This document shows, piece by piece, positions 25,027-33,356 of a DNA stretch of 64,000 bases. Source of the stretch: Ferruginibacter sp. (lineage in GTDB: Bacteria > Bacteroidota > Bacteroidia > Chitinophagales > Chitinophagaceae); contig JAHBTP010000001.1 of the NCBI GenBank assembly GCA_019638485.1, forward strand, positions 248,001-312,000, given 5' to 3'. A program made the translations under genes and the position numbers. The notes beneath the pieces were generated by a model. It did no database searches and was not told the DNA's origin. It saw nothing but the letters and a program-made list of their open reading frames with translations. The stretch's first letter is position 1; each line of letters opens with the position of its first letter.

Positions 25027-25848
25027 CTATTCCAAAATCCGCTCTTCCTGCGATATTTTAGTCATGTTGTTTTTCTGTAAAATCTCCTTTGCCAAATTAA
25101 GGTAGTTAATAGCTCCTTTGCTGTCAGAATCGTAAAGTATAACCGGTTTTCCAAAGCTGGGTGCTTCACTTAATCGGGTGTTACGATGAATGATACTATT
25201 GAAAACCATGTCTTCAAAATGTCTTCGCACTTCACTTACCACCTGATTGCATAAACGCAAACGACCGTCATACATGGTCATTAAAATACCTTCAATTTTT
25301 AAATCGGGATTAAGCCTGTTTTGAACAATTTTAACAGTATTGAGCAGTTTGCCCAGTCCTTCCAATGCAAAAAATTCAGTTTGTACAGGAATGACTACGC
25401 TGTTAGCAGCGGTAAGCGCATTTACTGTAATTAGCCCGAGCGAGGGAGAACAGTCTATAATAATAAATTCGTATTCTTTTAAAACAGGTTTTAAGATTTG
25501 CTTTAAAATATTCTCCCGATTGGGATGGTTAATCATTTCAATTTCCGCACCAACCAAATCAATATGCGAAGGGATTATATCTAAATAAGGTAATGCTGTT
25601 TTTAAAATAACATCTTTAGCTGCTGCTTCGTTTACCATACAATCATAAAGACTTCTGGTAATGTTTTGAAGGTCAAACCCGGTTCCTGTTGTACTGTTTG
25701 CCTGAGGGTCGGCATCCACCAAAAGTGTTTTGTATTCCAAAATAGCCAGGCTAGCCGCTAAATTAATAGCTGTTGTTGTTTTACCAACTCCACCTTTTTG
25801 ATTTGCAATTCCAATAATTTTTGCCACAGCTTTATTTATGTTTTTCAA
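25027..25848 (-). CDS. parA: Chromosome-partitioning ATPase ParA (Soj)
   Basis: Walker-type ATPase that binds DNA non-specifically and drives ParB-parS movement. The deviant Walker A is KGGVGKTT (18-25) with signature lysine K18. The DADPQANST and [19 protein letters not shown] blocks follow, and the conserved basic helix is in the second half. At 273 residues it has the short chromosomal form without an N-terminal HTH. Its ATG overlaps the stop of the upstream hydrolase gene (4 bases, 25845-25848). Confidence 0.97.
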   Translation of the reverse strand: MKNINKAVAKIIGIANQKGGVGKTTTAINLAASLAILEYKTLLVDADPQANSTTGTGFDLQNITRSLYDCMVNEAAAKDVILKTALPYLDIIPSHIDLVGAEIEMINHPNRENILKQILKPVLKEYEFIIIDCSPSLGLITVNALTAANSVVIPVQTEFFALEGLGKLLNTVKIVQNRLNPDLKIEGILMTMYDGRLRLCNQVVSEVRRHFEDMVFNSIIHRNTRLSEAPSFGKPVILYDSDSKGAINYLNLAKEILQKNNMTKISQEERILE

Positions 25849-26525
25849 ATGTCAATTGATTCACCAATAGATAATAATATTAATTCAAGACCTTTCATTT
25901 TGAAATAATCTTTTGCTTTTTGATGGTCTATTGTGATAAAACCAAAGGTATCAAAATGAACACCAATTACTGTTTTGCATCCCACCATTATAGCAGCTTC
26001 AGCAGCATCCTCATATCCCATGGTGAAATTATCGCCTACAGGTAAAATACAAAAATCAAGACTGGCGTAGGATGGAATGAGTTGCATATCCAGCGTTAAA
26101 GCGGTATCTCCCGAATAATAAAAATTGCCATCATCAGACGTAATCACAAAACCCATCGGATTGCCCCCACTGGCACCATCAGGCATGGTAGATGAATGAA
26201 TGGCGTTTACACATTTTACAGTACCAAATTCAAATTTCCATTTCCCACCTGTATTCATAGGCTGATAACGAATGCAGCCCTTTGATTCAAACCAATTAGT
26301 TATTTCAAATGATGAGACCAATGTAGCACCTGTTCTTTTAGCAATGGCCTCTACATCAGCTACATGGTCACCATGGCCGTGACTAATTAATATGTAGTCT
26401 GCTTCAATTTCGTTAATGTTTATGTGCTTTGCCTTTTCATTTGGGGTTATAAACGGGTCAAATAGTAATTTTGCACCATTTACTACAATACCGAAGCATG
26501 ATTGACCATAATAAGTAAATAGCAT
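25845..26525 (-). CDS. Metal-dependent hydrolase, metallo-beta-lactamase fold (UPF0173-like)
   Basis: Starting at the methionine at 26525 ([15 protein letters not shown]), the protein has 226 residues, as expected for the UPF0173 family; the frame extends to 26594 but that part has no family match. It carries the zinc motif [15 protein letters not shown] and later [20 protein letters not shown]. The 4-base overlap with parA means they share a transcript. A -7 box (reverse of 26558-26565) is upstream. The substrate is unknown. Confidence 0.88.
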   Translation of the reverse strand: MLFTYYGQSCFGIVVNGAKLLFDPFITPNEKAKHININEIEADYILISHGHGDHVADVEAIAKRTGATLVSSFEITNWFESKGCIRYQPMNTGGKWKFEFGTVKCVNAIHSSTMPDGASGGNPMGFVITSDDGNFYYSGDTALTLDMQLIPSYASLDFCILPVGDNFTMGYEDAAEAAIMVGCKTVIGVHFDTFGFITIDHQKAKDYFKMKGLELILLSIGESIDI

Positions 26526-26557
26526 AAGATTGTTTTTAACAGTAAAACGGCTTATAG

Positions 26558-26565
26558 CAAAAATA
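26558..26565 (-). promoter_or_regulatory. -7 box for the hydrolase-parA operon (TATTTTTG)
   Basis: Reverse complement of 26558-26565 is TATTTTTG, a full TAnnTTTG match, about 33 bases upstream of the hydrolase ATG at 26525. The nearest TTG-equivalent (CAA at 26592-26594) is 26 bases away, a little beyond the usual spacing. Confidence 0.4.
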
Positions 26566-26613
26566 ACGATTCGGGATTTAATAAAACATAACAATTAAAG
26601 GCATAAGAGGATT

Positions 26614-27114
26614 TTGATGATTACTATTATTTCAGGAACAAACAGAAAAGACAGCGCTACAAAACAGGTAACCGCAACGTATAAAAAGCTATTGCAACAA
26701 CGCGGCCTTGATCCTTATATTTTATACCTGGATGAAACCGATATGACCCATCGTGACAAAGCCTTTTTAGCAATAGAAGAACAATTTCTTATACCTGCTT
26801 CGAAGTTTATTTTTATTATTCCGGAATACAACGGTTCATATCCCGGAATTGTAAAGCTTATGATTGATAATACGGATGTTAAAAAGGTGTGGTATAATAA
26901 ACCTGCCTTATTAACTGGGGTGAGTACAGGAAGAGCTGGAAATTTAAGAGGGATGGACCACCTTACCGGAAGCCTAATGCACATGAAAATGCATGTTCAT
27001 CCCAATCGGCTACCAATTAGTGTGGTGAATACACTTATGGATAAGGAAGGTAATATAACCGATTCAAAAACTATTGATGTTATTAAACAACAAATCAATG
27101 AATTTTTAAGTTAG
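26614..27114 (+). CDS. NADPH-dependent FMN reductase-family protein
   Basis: A 166-residue flavodoxin-like reductase. Visible are ISGTNRKDSATKQVTATYKKLL (phosphate-binding start), FIIPEYNGSYPGIVKLMID (FMN-loop block) and GVSTGRAGNLRGMDHLTGSL, as in the NAD(P)H-dependent FMN reductase (azoreductase/ChrR) family. There is no signal peptide, so it is cytoplasmic. It precedes the metallophosphoesterase gene by 12 bases, so they may share a transcript. The electron acceptor is not known. Confidence 0.88.
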   Translation: MMITIISGTNRKDSATKQVTATYKKLLQQRGLDPYILYLDETDMTHRDKAFLAIEEQFLIPASKFIFIIPEYNGSYPGIVKLMIDNTDVKKVWYNKPALLTGVSTGRAGNLRGMDHLTGSLMHMKMHVHPNRLPISVVNTLMDKEGNITDSKTIDVIKQQINEFLS

Positions 27115-27126
27115 CTAAACCAAATT

Positions 27127-28368
27127 ATGAGGAGCCCGTTATTTTTTGTAATTACTCTTGGTATTCTGCTTTTACTTGACCTATACATATTCCAGGCCGT
27201 AAAGGTGCTAACAACTACATCAAGATATAGACAATATATCTATTACGCTTTTTGGTTAGTATCTCTATTGTGCATTTTGGGACTATTGCTTTTTGTATTT
27301 ACTGACCCTGATTTTCTGGGGCGAAAAATAAGGATGTACATTTTCGCTTTTGTGGTAATGCTTTTTTTATCCAAATTAATTGCTGTAGTGTTTTTAATTA
27401 CCGATGATTTGAGAAGGATTGCACTGTGGACTATTACTAAGGGCTTTTCAGCAACTCCCGAAAAAAGTGAGGTAAATAATCATATTAGTCGCTCCGCCTT
27501 TCTAAGCTGGTTAGGCCTTGCTGCAGGCAGCACCTTATTTGGTACTATGGTTTATGGCCTTTCAAATAAATATAATTACACCATAAAGCGATTGCAGTTA
27601 TCGTTTAATAATCTTCCAGCCTCTTTTAAAGGGTTTAAAATATTACAAATATCAGATATCCACAGCGGGAGCCTGACTGATATAAATGCAGTGGCCCATG
27701 GAGTGCAAATGATTATGAAACACGAGGCAGACGTGATTTTGTTTACCGGTGATTTGGTTAATGATAGAGCAGATGAAATGAAAGTATTTTTAGACTTGTT
27801 TTCAAAACTTTCAGCTCCAATGGGTGTCTTTTCTATTTTGGGCAATCATGACTATGGAGATTATGTGCATTGGCCATACCACGGAATAACCAAGGAGCAA
27901 AATCTTGAAAATCTTAAAAAGATACATGCTAAGTTAGGATGGCATCTGTTATTAAATGAGCATGTAATTCTTGAAAGAGGCGGAGAGGAAATTGCTTTGT
28001 TGGGAATTGAAAACTGGAGTGCAAAGTCTAATTTCCCAAGTTTTGGAAAATTAGATGAAGCCTATAAAGGCACCGAACAATTTCCCTTTAAAATACTTAT
28101 GAGTCATGATCCCAGTCATTGGGATGCAGAAGTAAGACCAAAATATCCGGATATAGATCTTATGCTTAGCGGCCATACACATGGAATGCAGTTTGGTGTA
28201 GAACTGCCTGGTGTAAAATGGAGTCCCGTTCAATATATGTACAAACAATGGGCTGGGCTTTATGAGGAAGCCAATCAAAAGCTCTATGTTAATCGAGGGT
28301 TTGGCTTTATAGGCTATCCGGGTAGGGTGGGTATTTTACCCGAAATTACCATAATTGAATTCTCCTGA
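27127..28368 (+). CDS. Membrane-bound metallophosphoesterase
   Basis: 413-residue calcineurin-like phosphoesterase. The N-terminal ~150 residues have several hydrophobic helices (LFFVITLGILLLLDLYIF, LLCILGLLLFVF, YIFAFVVMLFLSKLIAVVF) and anchor it to the membrane. The metal-binding blocks then follow: ISDIHSGS, FTGDLVNDR, LGNHDYGD, MSHDPSHWD and LSGHTHGMQFG. This layout is like the YkuE/UDP-2,3-diacylglucosamine-type phosphoesterases of Bacteroidota. The substrate cannot be determined. It is transcribed 12 bases after the FMN reductase gene. Confidence 0.9.
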   Translation: MRSPLFFVITLGILLLLDLYIFQAVKVLTTTSRYRQYIYYAFWLVSLLCILGLLLFVFTDPDFLGRKIRMYIFAFVVMLFLSKLIAVVFLITDDLRRIALWTITKGFSATPEKSEVNNHISRSAFLSWLGLAAGSTLFGTMVYGLSNKYNYTIKRLQLSFNNLPASFKGFKILQISDIHSGSLTDINAVAHGVQMIMKHEADVILFTGDLVNDRADEMKVFLDLFSKLSAPMGVFSILGNHDYGDYVHWPYHGITKEQNLENLKKIHAKLGWHLLLNEHVILERGGEEIALLGIENWSAKSNFPSFGKLDEAYKGTEQFPFKILMSHDPSHWDAEVRPKYPDIDLMLSGHTHGMQFGVELPGVKWSPVQYMYKQWAGLYEEANQKLYVNRGFGFIGYPGRVGILPEITIIEFS

Positions 28369-28771
28369 TTATTTATTCCTGAATCATTTTTTTACTGCTT
28401 TTTTTTGCTAAATAATTGTATGATAATGAATATCAATTAGTAGTGAGTTATTTCTAAAATGAGTAAGAGAGTAGGTTGATGCTAATGCCTTTTGGTTAAG
28501 TGAGGAAGCAAATTTAGTCATGGTGCTATTTTATAATATATTTTGAAAATTCAATTGTAGAAAGTATTTTTATGCGTTGATTTTTAACATGTAGCAATAT
28601 TTTCTTATGCACTGACGTTAATGAGAATCTTTTTTATATTCAATTTAATAAATTTTATAGTGCATTCCCAATCCAATACTTTCTGTGAGAAACTCCCCAA
28701 TATTTTATTAATTCATAATATAGCAAAAGCTAATTATAATAATACTATTTAATACACCCTAAATTTCCGTT
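28369..28771. other. AT-rich intergenic region, upstream control of the T9SS cargo
   Basis: About 400 bases with no credible gene. A weak TGATT/AATCA hairpin followed by T7 sits over and just after the metallophosphoesterase stop (28366-28394) and could terminate it. A one-mismatch -7 box TAAATTTC is at 28760-28767, just before the cargo ATG. I see no other structure. Confidence 0.4.
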
Positions 28772-31700
28772 ATGCGAATTCATCTACCCTTTAGGTTTTC
28801 AGGAAAATTTTTTCCTTTAACCCTTTCTTTATTTTTTATTTCATTTTTGTTGGGATTACATTTAAGTATTCTTGCTCAATCGCCAAGCACAACAGATAAA
28901 TATTATTTTACAACAGGAGATGATGGCTCACTTGCTTTAGATATGTATGGTAATGCAGTGAACATGAGCTCCGGCACAACTCAATTGATTGGATCAAATC
29001 AATCGAGTTCTAGATCAAATGCAACAAACATTGGCTTTACATTTAGTTTCCTTAATGCTAATTTTACCCAGTTCTCTGTAAATGCAAATGCCGGGATTAG
29101 ATTGGGAAGTACCCGGATTAACACAGGTGATGAAGGAAGCGATTTCCCTATATCCAGTGGGTCATATATTTCGCCTTATTGGGGAAATTTGAAAACTTCA
29201 TCATCAGGTAAAATACATTACAAAACACAGGGTTCAAGCGGGAAGCGGATCTTGATTATTGAGTTTTTAAATATGGGCATTAATACGAATAGCTCAGGTG
29301 CGAATGGAACATTTCAATGCCGTTTATATGAGGAAACAGGTGTTATTGAATATGTGTATGGTAAAATGGAGGTAGGCTCAAATAGTGGCAATAGCGATTC
29401 CAAAATTGCAGTAATTGGATTTAGTAATAATACAAGAAGTAATCGCCACTTTAGTGTTAACCAAAGCACTTATGCGTATTCTACTACTTCCAGGATTCGT
29501 AATACAAATAGCTCAACCGGTACTATATCCGGTTTAAATGGTACAACAAACGGAAGTCAGCGGTGGTTTAGGTTCTATCCTTATGCATTTAGAAGTAATA
29601 TTATTTCTATTTCTTATGGAAGTAATAACTGGTGTGCAGGAGAAGCACGTGATGTTACTGTTAGAATTCAAAACACAGGAACACATGCATGGACAGATGA
29701 TGGAGGCGCCGGAAGAGATATTAATATTGGGCTGAAATGGAATGTGGATAGTGATTATGGCTCCGGCCCAAGTTTTATTTCCAGACTTGATGCAGATGGA
29801 CTTGCACCCGGTGATACAAAAGATTATGTGTTTCTAAATGTGGTGCCTCCAACAGGTACAGGCTCTGAAAATTTAAGAAGTGATGTTGTTTATGAAGCGG
29901 TGTCTTGGTTTTCCGGCAATAATTCTTTTGTTGGGCCTGGAAACAGTTCGTTTTTAACACCAACTATAACAAGAAGGGCTGCGGCAACTGCGGTTACTGC
30001 ATCCGGTGCCGGAACATTTTGTAACAATACAACCATTTCAGCTTCCGGCGGTGGTGGTGGAAGCACCATTTATTTCCAAGGCACTACTTCAGATGGAACG
30101 TCTATTTCTGATCCGGGAAGTTCTAAAGTAGTTACTAACTCCGGCACTTATTATTTCCGTGCCCGAACTAATTCTTATGGTTGCTGGGGGGCTGAGGATG
30201 CCGTTACAGTAACTATTAATCCTAATATCCCGGTAAGTGCTTCCATAAGCTCAGATATTAGTTCAGCATGCTCCGGTACCGTAATTAATTTTTCTTCAAC
30301 TCCTACTAATGAAGGAGCTACTCCGGCTTATCAATGGTATGTAAATAATGTAGCGGTTACAGATTCTATCTATCCTACATTTTCGCCAACTAATTTGAAT
30401 AATAATGATCAGGTTAAGGTGGTATTAACGTCTAGTGTTACACCTTGTGCCACCAATAATCCGGCAACATCTAACATAATTCCGGTTTCCATTGGTGCTA
30501 TTCCTGCTACACCGGGGCCTATATCGGGTATTACAGACGCATGTCCTTATACAGATACCAACAATCCGGTTAGTTATTCAATAGCTTCAATTCCCGGAGC
30601 TGTTACTTATACGTGGACAATCCCTCCTGTTGGGGTGAGTATTGTGTCTGGACAAGGAACAAACAATTTGTCGGTTACATACGATAATACTTTACCACTA
30701 ACGCACAATAGATTTTATGTTACAGCAACCAATTCATTCCCTTGTACAAGTGATATGGCTGAATTGGAGGTATTGAAAATAATTCCTGCTATCCCGGCTT
30801 CCATTAGCGGACCTACTGATGTTTGTCCTTACGTAGGCCAACCTACTACAGCTACTTATTCAATTGCTGCTGTTCCTAATGCTACCGGTTATACCTGGAC
30901 TGCACCACCTAATGCAAATATTGTAAGCGGACAGGGAACAACTTCAGTGGATATAGAATTTTACTCAAACTTTACCAGTGGCAGTATTAAAGTAAGTGCA
31001 GATGCTAATTGTGGCTCACGTGCACCACGTTCTTTGTCGGTAAGAAAAGTACCTGCTGCAGCACCGGTTGCTATAAGCGGCCCAACCAATGCGTGTCCTT
31101 ATTTAGATAATGTAACCCAGGTTACATATAGTATTACCCCGGTGGCAAATGCTACCTCTTATGATTGGGTATTACCAAACAATATGAACTTAGTAAATGG
31201 ACAGGGCACTTCAAGCATTACTGTAACATTCAGTACAAATTATACAACTGGGCAACTCAGGGTAAGATCGGTTACAGCATGTAATACCAGCGGTTATCGT
31301 AATTTAATTGTATCCAATGCAACCTACGGTGCGCCCGGGGCTATCAGTGGTACAACCAATGCTTGTTCGTTAATTGGACAACCGGTTACCACTTTCTATA
31401 CTATTTATCAGGTAGCTAATGCGCCATCTTATAATTGGGTGGTTCCGACGGGCGTTAACATTGTTTCACATCCCGGTGGAGCAGGTGTAAATGATACCAT
31501 TATTGAAGTAGAATTCAATAGCAGTTTTGTATCCGGAACGGCTATTAAAGTACAAACCACAGGTTGTATTACTTCGTCATTTAGCTCACTCAACATCTAC
31601 AGTTCATCAATACCGGGGGCTCCTGGTTTAATGAATGGTTATACTAACGTTTGCGAATACATGATTTCTCCAACAAACATAACAGGTACAATTGTGGAGT

Positions 31701-32464
31701 ATAAAGTTCCAAAACGTTCAGATGCTGTTTCTTACAATTGGACAGCTCCTGCTAATGCCACAATTGTAAACCATCCTGAAGGTCCCGGAGTAAATGATAC
31801 TATTGTGGAAGTAATATTTGATGATGATTTTGTGTCGGGAATGATGGAAGTAACCGCTTCTAATGGATGTAATAGCAGTGCAGCACGTACGCTTAAGATT
31901 ACAACCCTTAAGCCCGGTGCACCGGGTGGTATTACTGCTACTCCAACAGTACCTTGCCCGGGTCGTGAATTCACATATTCTATTTCAACCATGCCAAATA
32001 ATGCAACCTCTTTGTATTGGGAGGTTCCGGTTGGAGGCTCAATTCAAAATGGACAAGGCTCTACTTCTATCACCGTATTATATCATGATCAAACAGTAAA
32101 TGGAGTGGTAAGTGTAACGGCAATGAATAACTGTTCACAGAGCAGCACACGTAATTTAACTGTGAAATTGCCTGATTGTTCAGGCCCTAAAACATTTGTA
32201 AATACACAAACAATAGGAGCGGAAGAAATGGATATGGTGATTTTTCCTAACCCTTCTTCTCACGATTTTAATATTAGGTTAAATTCAGCTGAGCCGGGAA
32301 AAATTCAGGTTCGGATACTGGATATTACCGGAAGAGAAGTAAGCAAAGTGTCAGCAGCCGAATTTACAACCATAAAAGCCGGAGCCAAACTCCGCCCGGG
32401 AACATACTTTGTAGAAGTATTTCAAAATGGGAAGCGAAGTATCCAAAAGGTTGTAAAGTACTAG
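28772..32464 (+). CDS. T9SS type A sorting-domain surface protein with six PKD-like repeats
   Basis: A 1230-residue secreted surface protein. It has an N-terminal signal peptide (about 1-36, ending in LSILAQ), an N-terminal beta-rich module (40-270) of the kind often found in Bacteroidota secreted proteins, a CARDB-like module (WCAGEARDVTVRIQNTG, ~285-400), Ig/PKD-like modules (~400-575), then six tandem ~90-residue PKD-like repeats (see 30503-32190). The C-terminal ~75 residues from VIFPNPSSHDFNIRL to SIQKVVKY form the type A sorting domain (strands GKIQVRILDITGREV and RPGTYFVEVFQNG), so it is exported through the T9SS and probably anchored at the cell surface. It has no catalytic motif, so an adhesin or structural role is likely. 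It is the first gene before the polysaccharide block, separated by a strong terminator. Confidence 0.9.
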   Translation: MRIHLPFRFSGKFFPLTLSLFFISFLLGLHLSILAQSPSTTDKYYFTTGDDGSLALDMYGNAVNMSSGTTQLIGSNQSSSRSNATNIGFTFSFLNANFTQFSVNANAGIRLGSTRINTGDEGSDFPISSGSYISPYWGNLKTSSSGKIHYKTQGSSGKRILIIEFLNMGINTNSSGANGTFQCRLYEETGVIEYVYGKMEVGSNSGNSDSKIAVIGFSNNTRSNRHFSVNQSTYAYSTTSRIRNTNSSTGTISGLNGTTNGSQRWFRFYPYAFRSNIISISYGSNNWCAGEARDVTVRIQNTGTHAWTDDGGAGRDINIGLKWNVDSDYGSGPSFISRLDADGLAPGDTKDYVFLNVVPPTGTGSENLRSDVVYEAVSWFSGNNSFVGPGNSSFLTPTITRRAAATAVTASGAGTFCNNTTISASGGGGGSTIYFQGTTSDGTSISDPGSSKVVTNSGTYYFRARTNSYGCWGAEDAVTVTINPNIPVSASISSDISSACSGTVINFSSTPTNEGATPAYQWYVNNVAVTDSIYPTFSPTNLNNNDQVKVVLTSSVTPCATNNPATSNIIPVSIGAIPATPGPISGITDACPYTDTNNPVSYSIASIPGAVTYTWTIPPVGVSIVSGQGTNNLSVTYDNTLPLTHNRFYVTATNSFPCTSDMAELEVLKIIPAIPASISGPTDVCPYVGQPTTATYSIAAVPNATGYTWTAPPNANIVSGQGTTSVDIEFYSNFTSGSIKVSADANCGSRAPRSLSVRKVPAAAPVAISGPTNACPYLDNVTQVTYSITPVANATSYDWVLPNNMNLVNGQGTSSITVTFSTNYTTGQLRVRSVTACNTSGYRNLIVSNATYGAPGAISGTTNACSLIGQPVTTFYTIYQVANAPSYNWVVPTGVNIVSHPGGAGVNDTIIEVEFNSSFVSGTAIKVQTTGCITSSFSSLNIYSSSIPGAPGLMNGYTNVCEYMISPTNITGTIVEYKVPKRSDAVSYNWTAPANATIVNHPEGPGVNDTIVEVIFDDDFVSGMMEVTASNGCNSSAARTLKITTLKPGAPGGITATPTVPCPGREFTYSISTMPNNATSLYWEVPVGGSIQNGQGSTSITVLYHDQTVNGVVSVTAMNNCSQSSTRNLTVKLPDCSGPKTFVNTQTIGAEEMDMVIFPNPSSHDFNIRLNSAEPGKIQVRILDITGREVSKVSAAEFTTIKAGAKLRPGTYFVEVFQNGKRSIQKVVKY
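30503..32190 (+). repeat. Six tandem PKD-like domain repeats within the cargo gene
   Basis: Units begin near 30503, 30783, 31051, 31327, 31608 and 31911, about 270-300 bases each. Each starts with a Pro/Gly-rich linker and ISG, then a Cys near T/N-x-C, a hydrophobic strand, a conserved Tyr-x-Trp-x-x-Pro, and G-Q-G-T or a G-x-G-V-N-D-T variant. Units 4 and 5 have the longer HPxGxGVNDT loop and are most alike in that loop. The DNA is diverged, so it is a protein-domain repeat rather than a recent tandem duplication. Confidence 0.8.
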
Positions 32465-32499
32465 GAAAATGTGCTTTTTTAACTAAGGCAAAAAAATAA

Positions 32500-32540
32500 A
32501 CGAAAACAGCGGGTTATTAAGCCCGCTGTTTTCGTATTTA
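32500..32540 (+). terminator. Strong hairpin after the T9SS cargo gene
   Basis: CGAAAACAGCGGG (32501-32513) pairs perfectly with CCCGCTGTTTTCG (32522-32534) around an eight-base loop; one extra A-T pair extends it. The downstream tract is only moderately T-rich (TATTTAT), but the preceding A-rich tract gives symmetry. It separates the cargo gene from the Wza-type gene, whose start is 51 bases on. Confidence 0.8.
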
Positions 32541-32590
32541 TATCCCACAAATTATTGAAATTATTCCGTTTCTTTGCACTTTAACGGTTT

Positions 32591-33349
32591 ATGAAGAAAT
32601 GTTATTTGGGTCTTTTGGTAATGGCGCTTATGGTAGTGTTTAGTGCCTGTATGTCGCCCTCCAAACTATACTACTTTCACGATTTACAAGTTGGGAAAGC
32701 TGCGTTGGATTCTGCAGAACAAAATAATTTAATTAGAATTAAAAAGGGAGATCGTATTCAAATAACGGTTAGCTCCCCTGATCCTGCAATTACAGCCTAT
32801 CTTAATCCCTTTGGAACGGTAACATCAGGATCTTTGGAAGTGCAAGCAAATAATGGTTATTTGGTTAACCAGAATGGTGAAATTGATTTCCCAATGGTAG
32901 GTAAGGTTTTGGTAGATAGTCTTACTACAAGAGAGGCCGGTGAGATGCTACAGGATAAACTTTCTTACTGGTATCGGGATTTGTTTGTGAATGTGAATCT
33001 AAGCGGAAGGGTGTTTTTTATGAGCGGACGAAATGGTACACCCATTCAAATAAGAAATGAAAGGCTTACTATTTTTGAAGCGCTCTCCCAATCCGGTGTT
33101 CAGGATTATTATGATAAAAAGGATAAAGTTTGGATAGTGCGTGAAACCAATGGTGAGCGAGAGTTTGCCCAAATTAATTTGAATAAGAAAGATATCTTTC
33201 AATCACCTTATTATTATCTGCGTAATAATGACCTGATATATTTACAACCTAATAGAATCAGCACATTTTTGGCGCCTAATGGTATAGGTCGTGTAGCCCT
33301 TGCCGTTACCGGCATTTTAGTAACCCTATTTATTGCATTAAGGAGATAG
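32591..33349 (+). CDS. Wza-type polysaccharide export lipoprotein
   Basis: Outer-membrane polysaccharide export protein of 252 residues. The signal peptide ends in the lipobox FSAC (Cys20), so it is a lipoprotein. The poly-export domain reads LIRIKKGDRIQITVSSPDPAITAYLNPF and GEIDFPMVGKVLVDSLTTREAGEMLQDKL, then an SLBB-like segment VFFMSGRNGTPIQIRNERLTIFEALSQSG, and a C-terminal hydrophobic helix (VALAVTGILVTLFIALRR). A one-mismatch -7 box (32569-32576) is just before the start. It opens the polysaccharide block; the Wzc-type kinase follows 7 bases later, which is the usual order. Confidence 0.93.
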   Translation: MKKCYLGLLVMALMVVFSACMSPSKLYYFHDLQVGKAALDSAEQNNLIRIKKGDRIQITVSSPDPAITAYLNPFGTVTSGSLEVQANNGYLVNQNGEIDFPMVGKVLVDSLTTREAGEMLQDKLSYWYRDLFVNVNLSGRVFFMSGRNGTPIQIRNERLTIFEALSQSGVQDYYDKKDKVWIVRETNGEREFAQINLNKKDIFQSPYYYLRNNDLIYLQPNRISTFLAPNGIGRVALAVTGILVTLFIALRR

Positions 33350-33356
33350 TGATTGT

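Noticed and set aside
28366..28394. Terminator after the metallophosphoesterase gene
   Set aside because: The stem is only five base pairs (TGATT/AATCA), overlapping the stop; mentioned in the gap description but not called.
30503..32190. CRISPR-like or satellite array
   Set aside because: The repeats are in-frame protein domains of ~270-300 bases with diverged DNA, and there are no short identical repeats and spacers.
32569..32576. Promoter for the Wza gene (TTTCTTTG)
   Set aside because: It matches the -7 box at only seven of eight positions and has no -33 element, so I did not list it as a feature.
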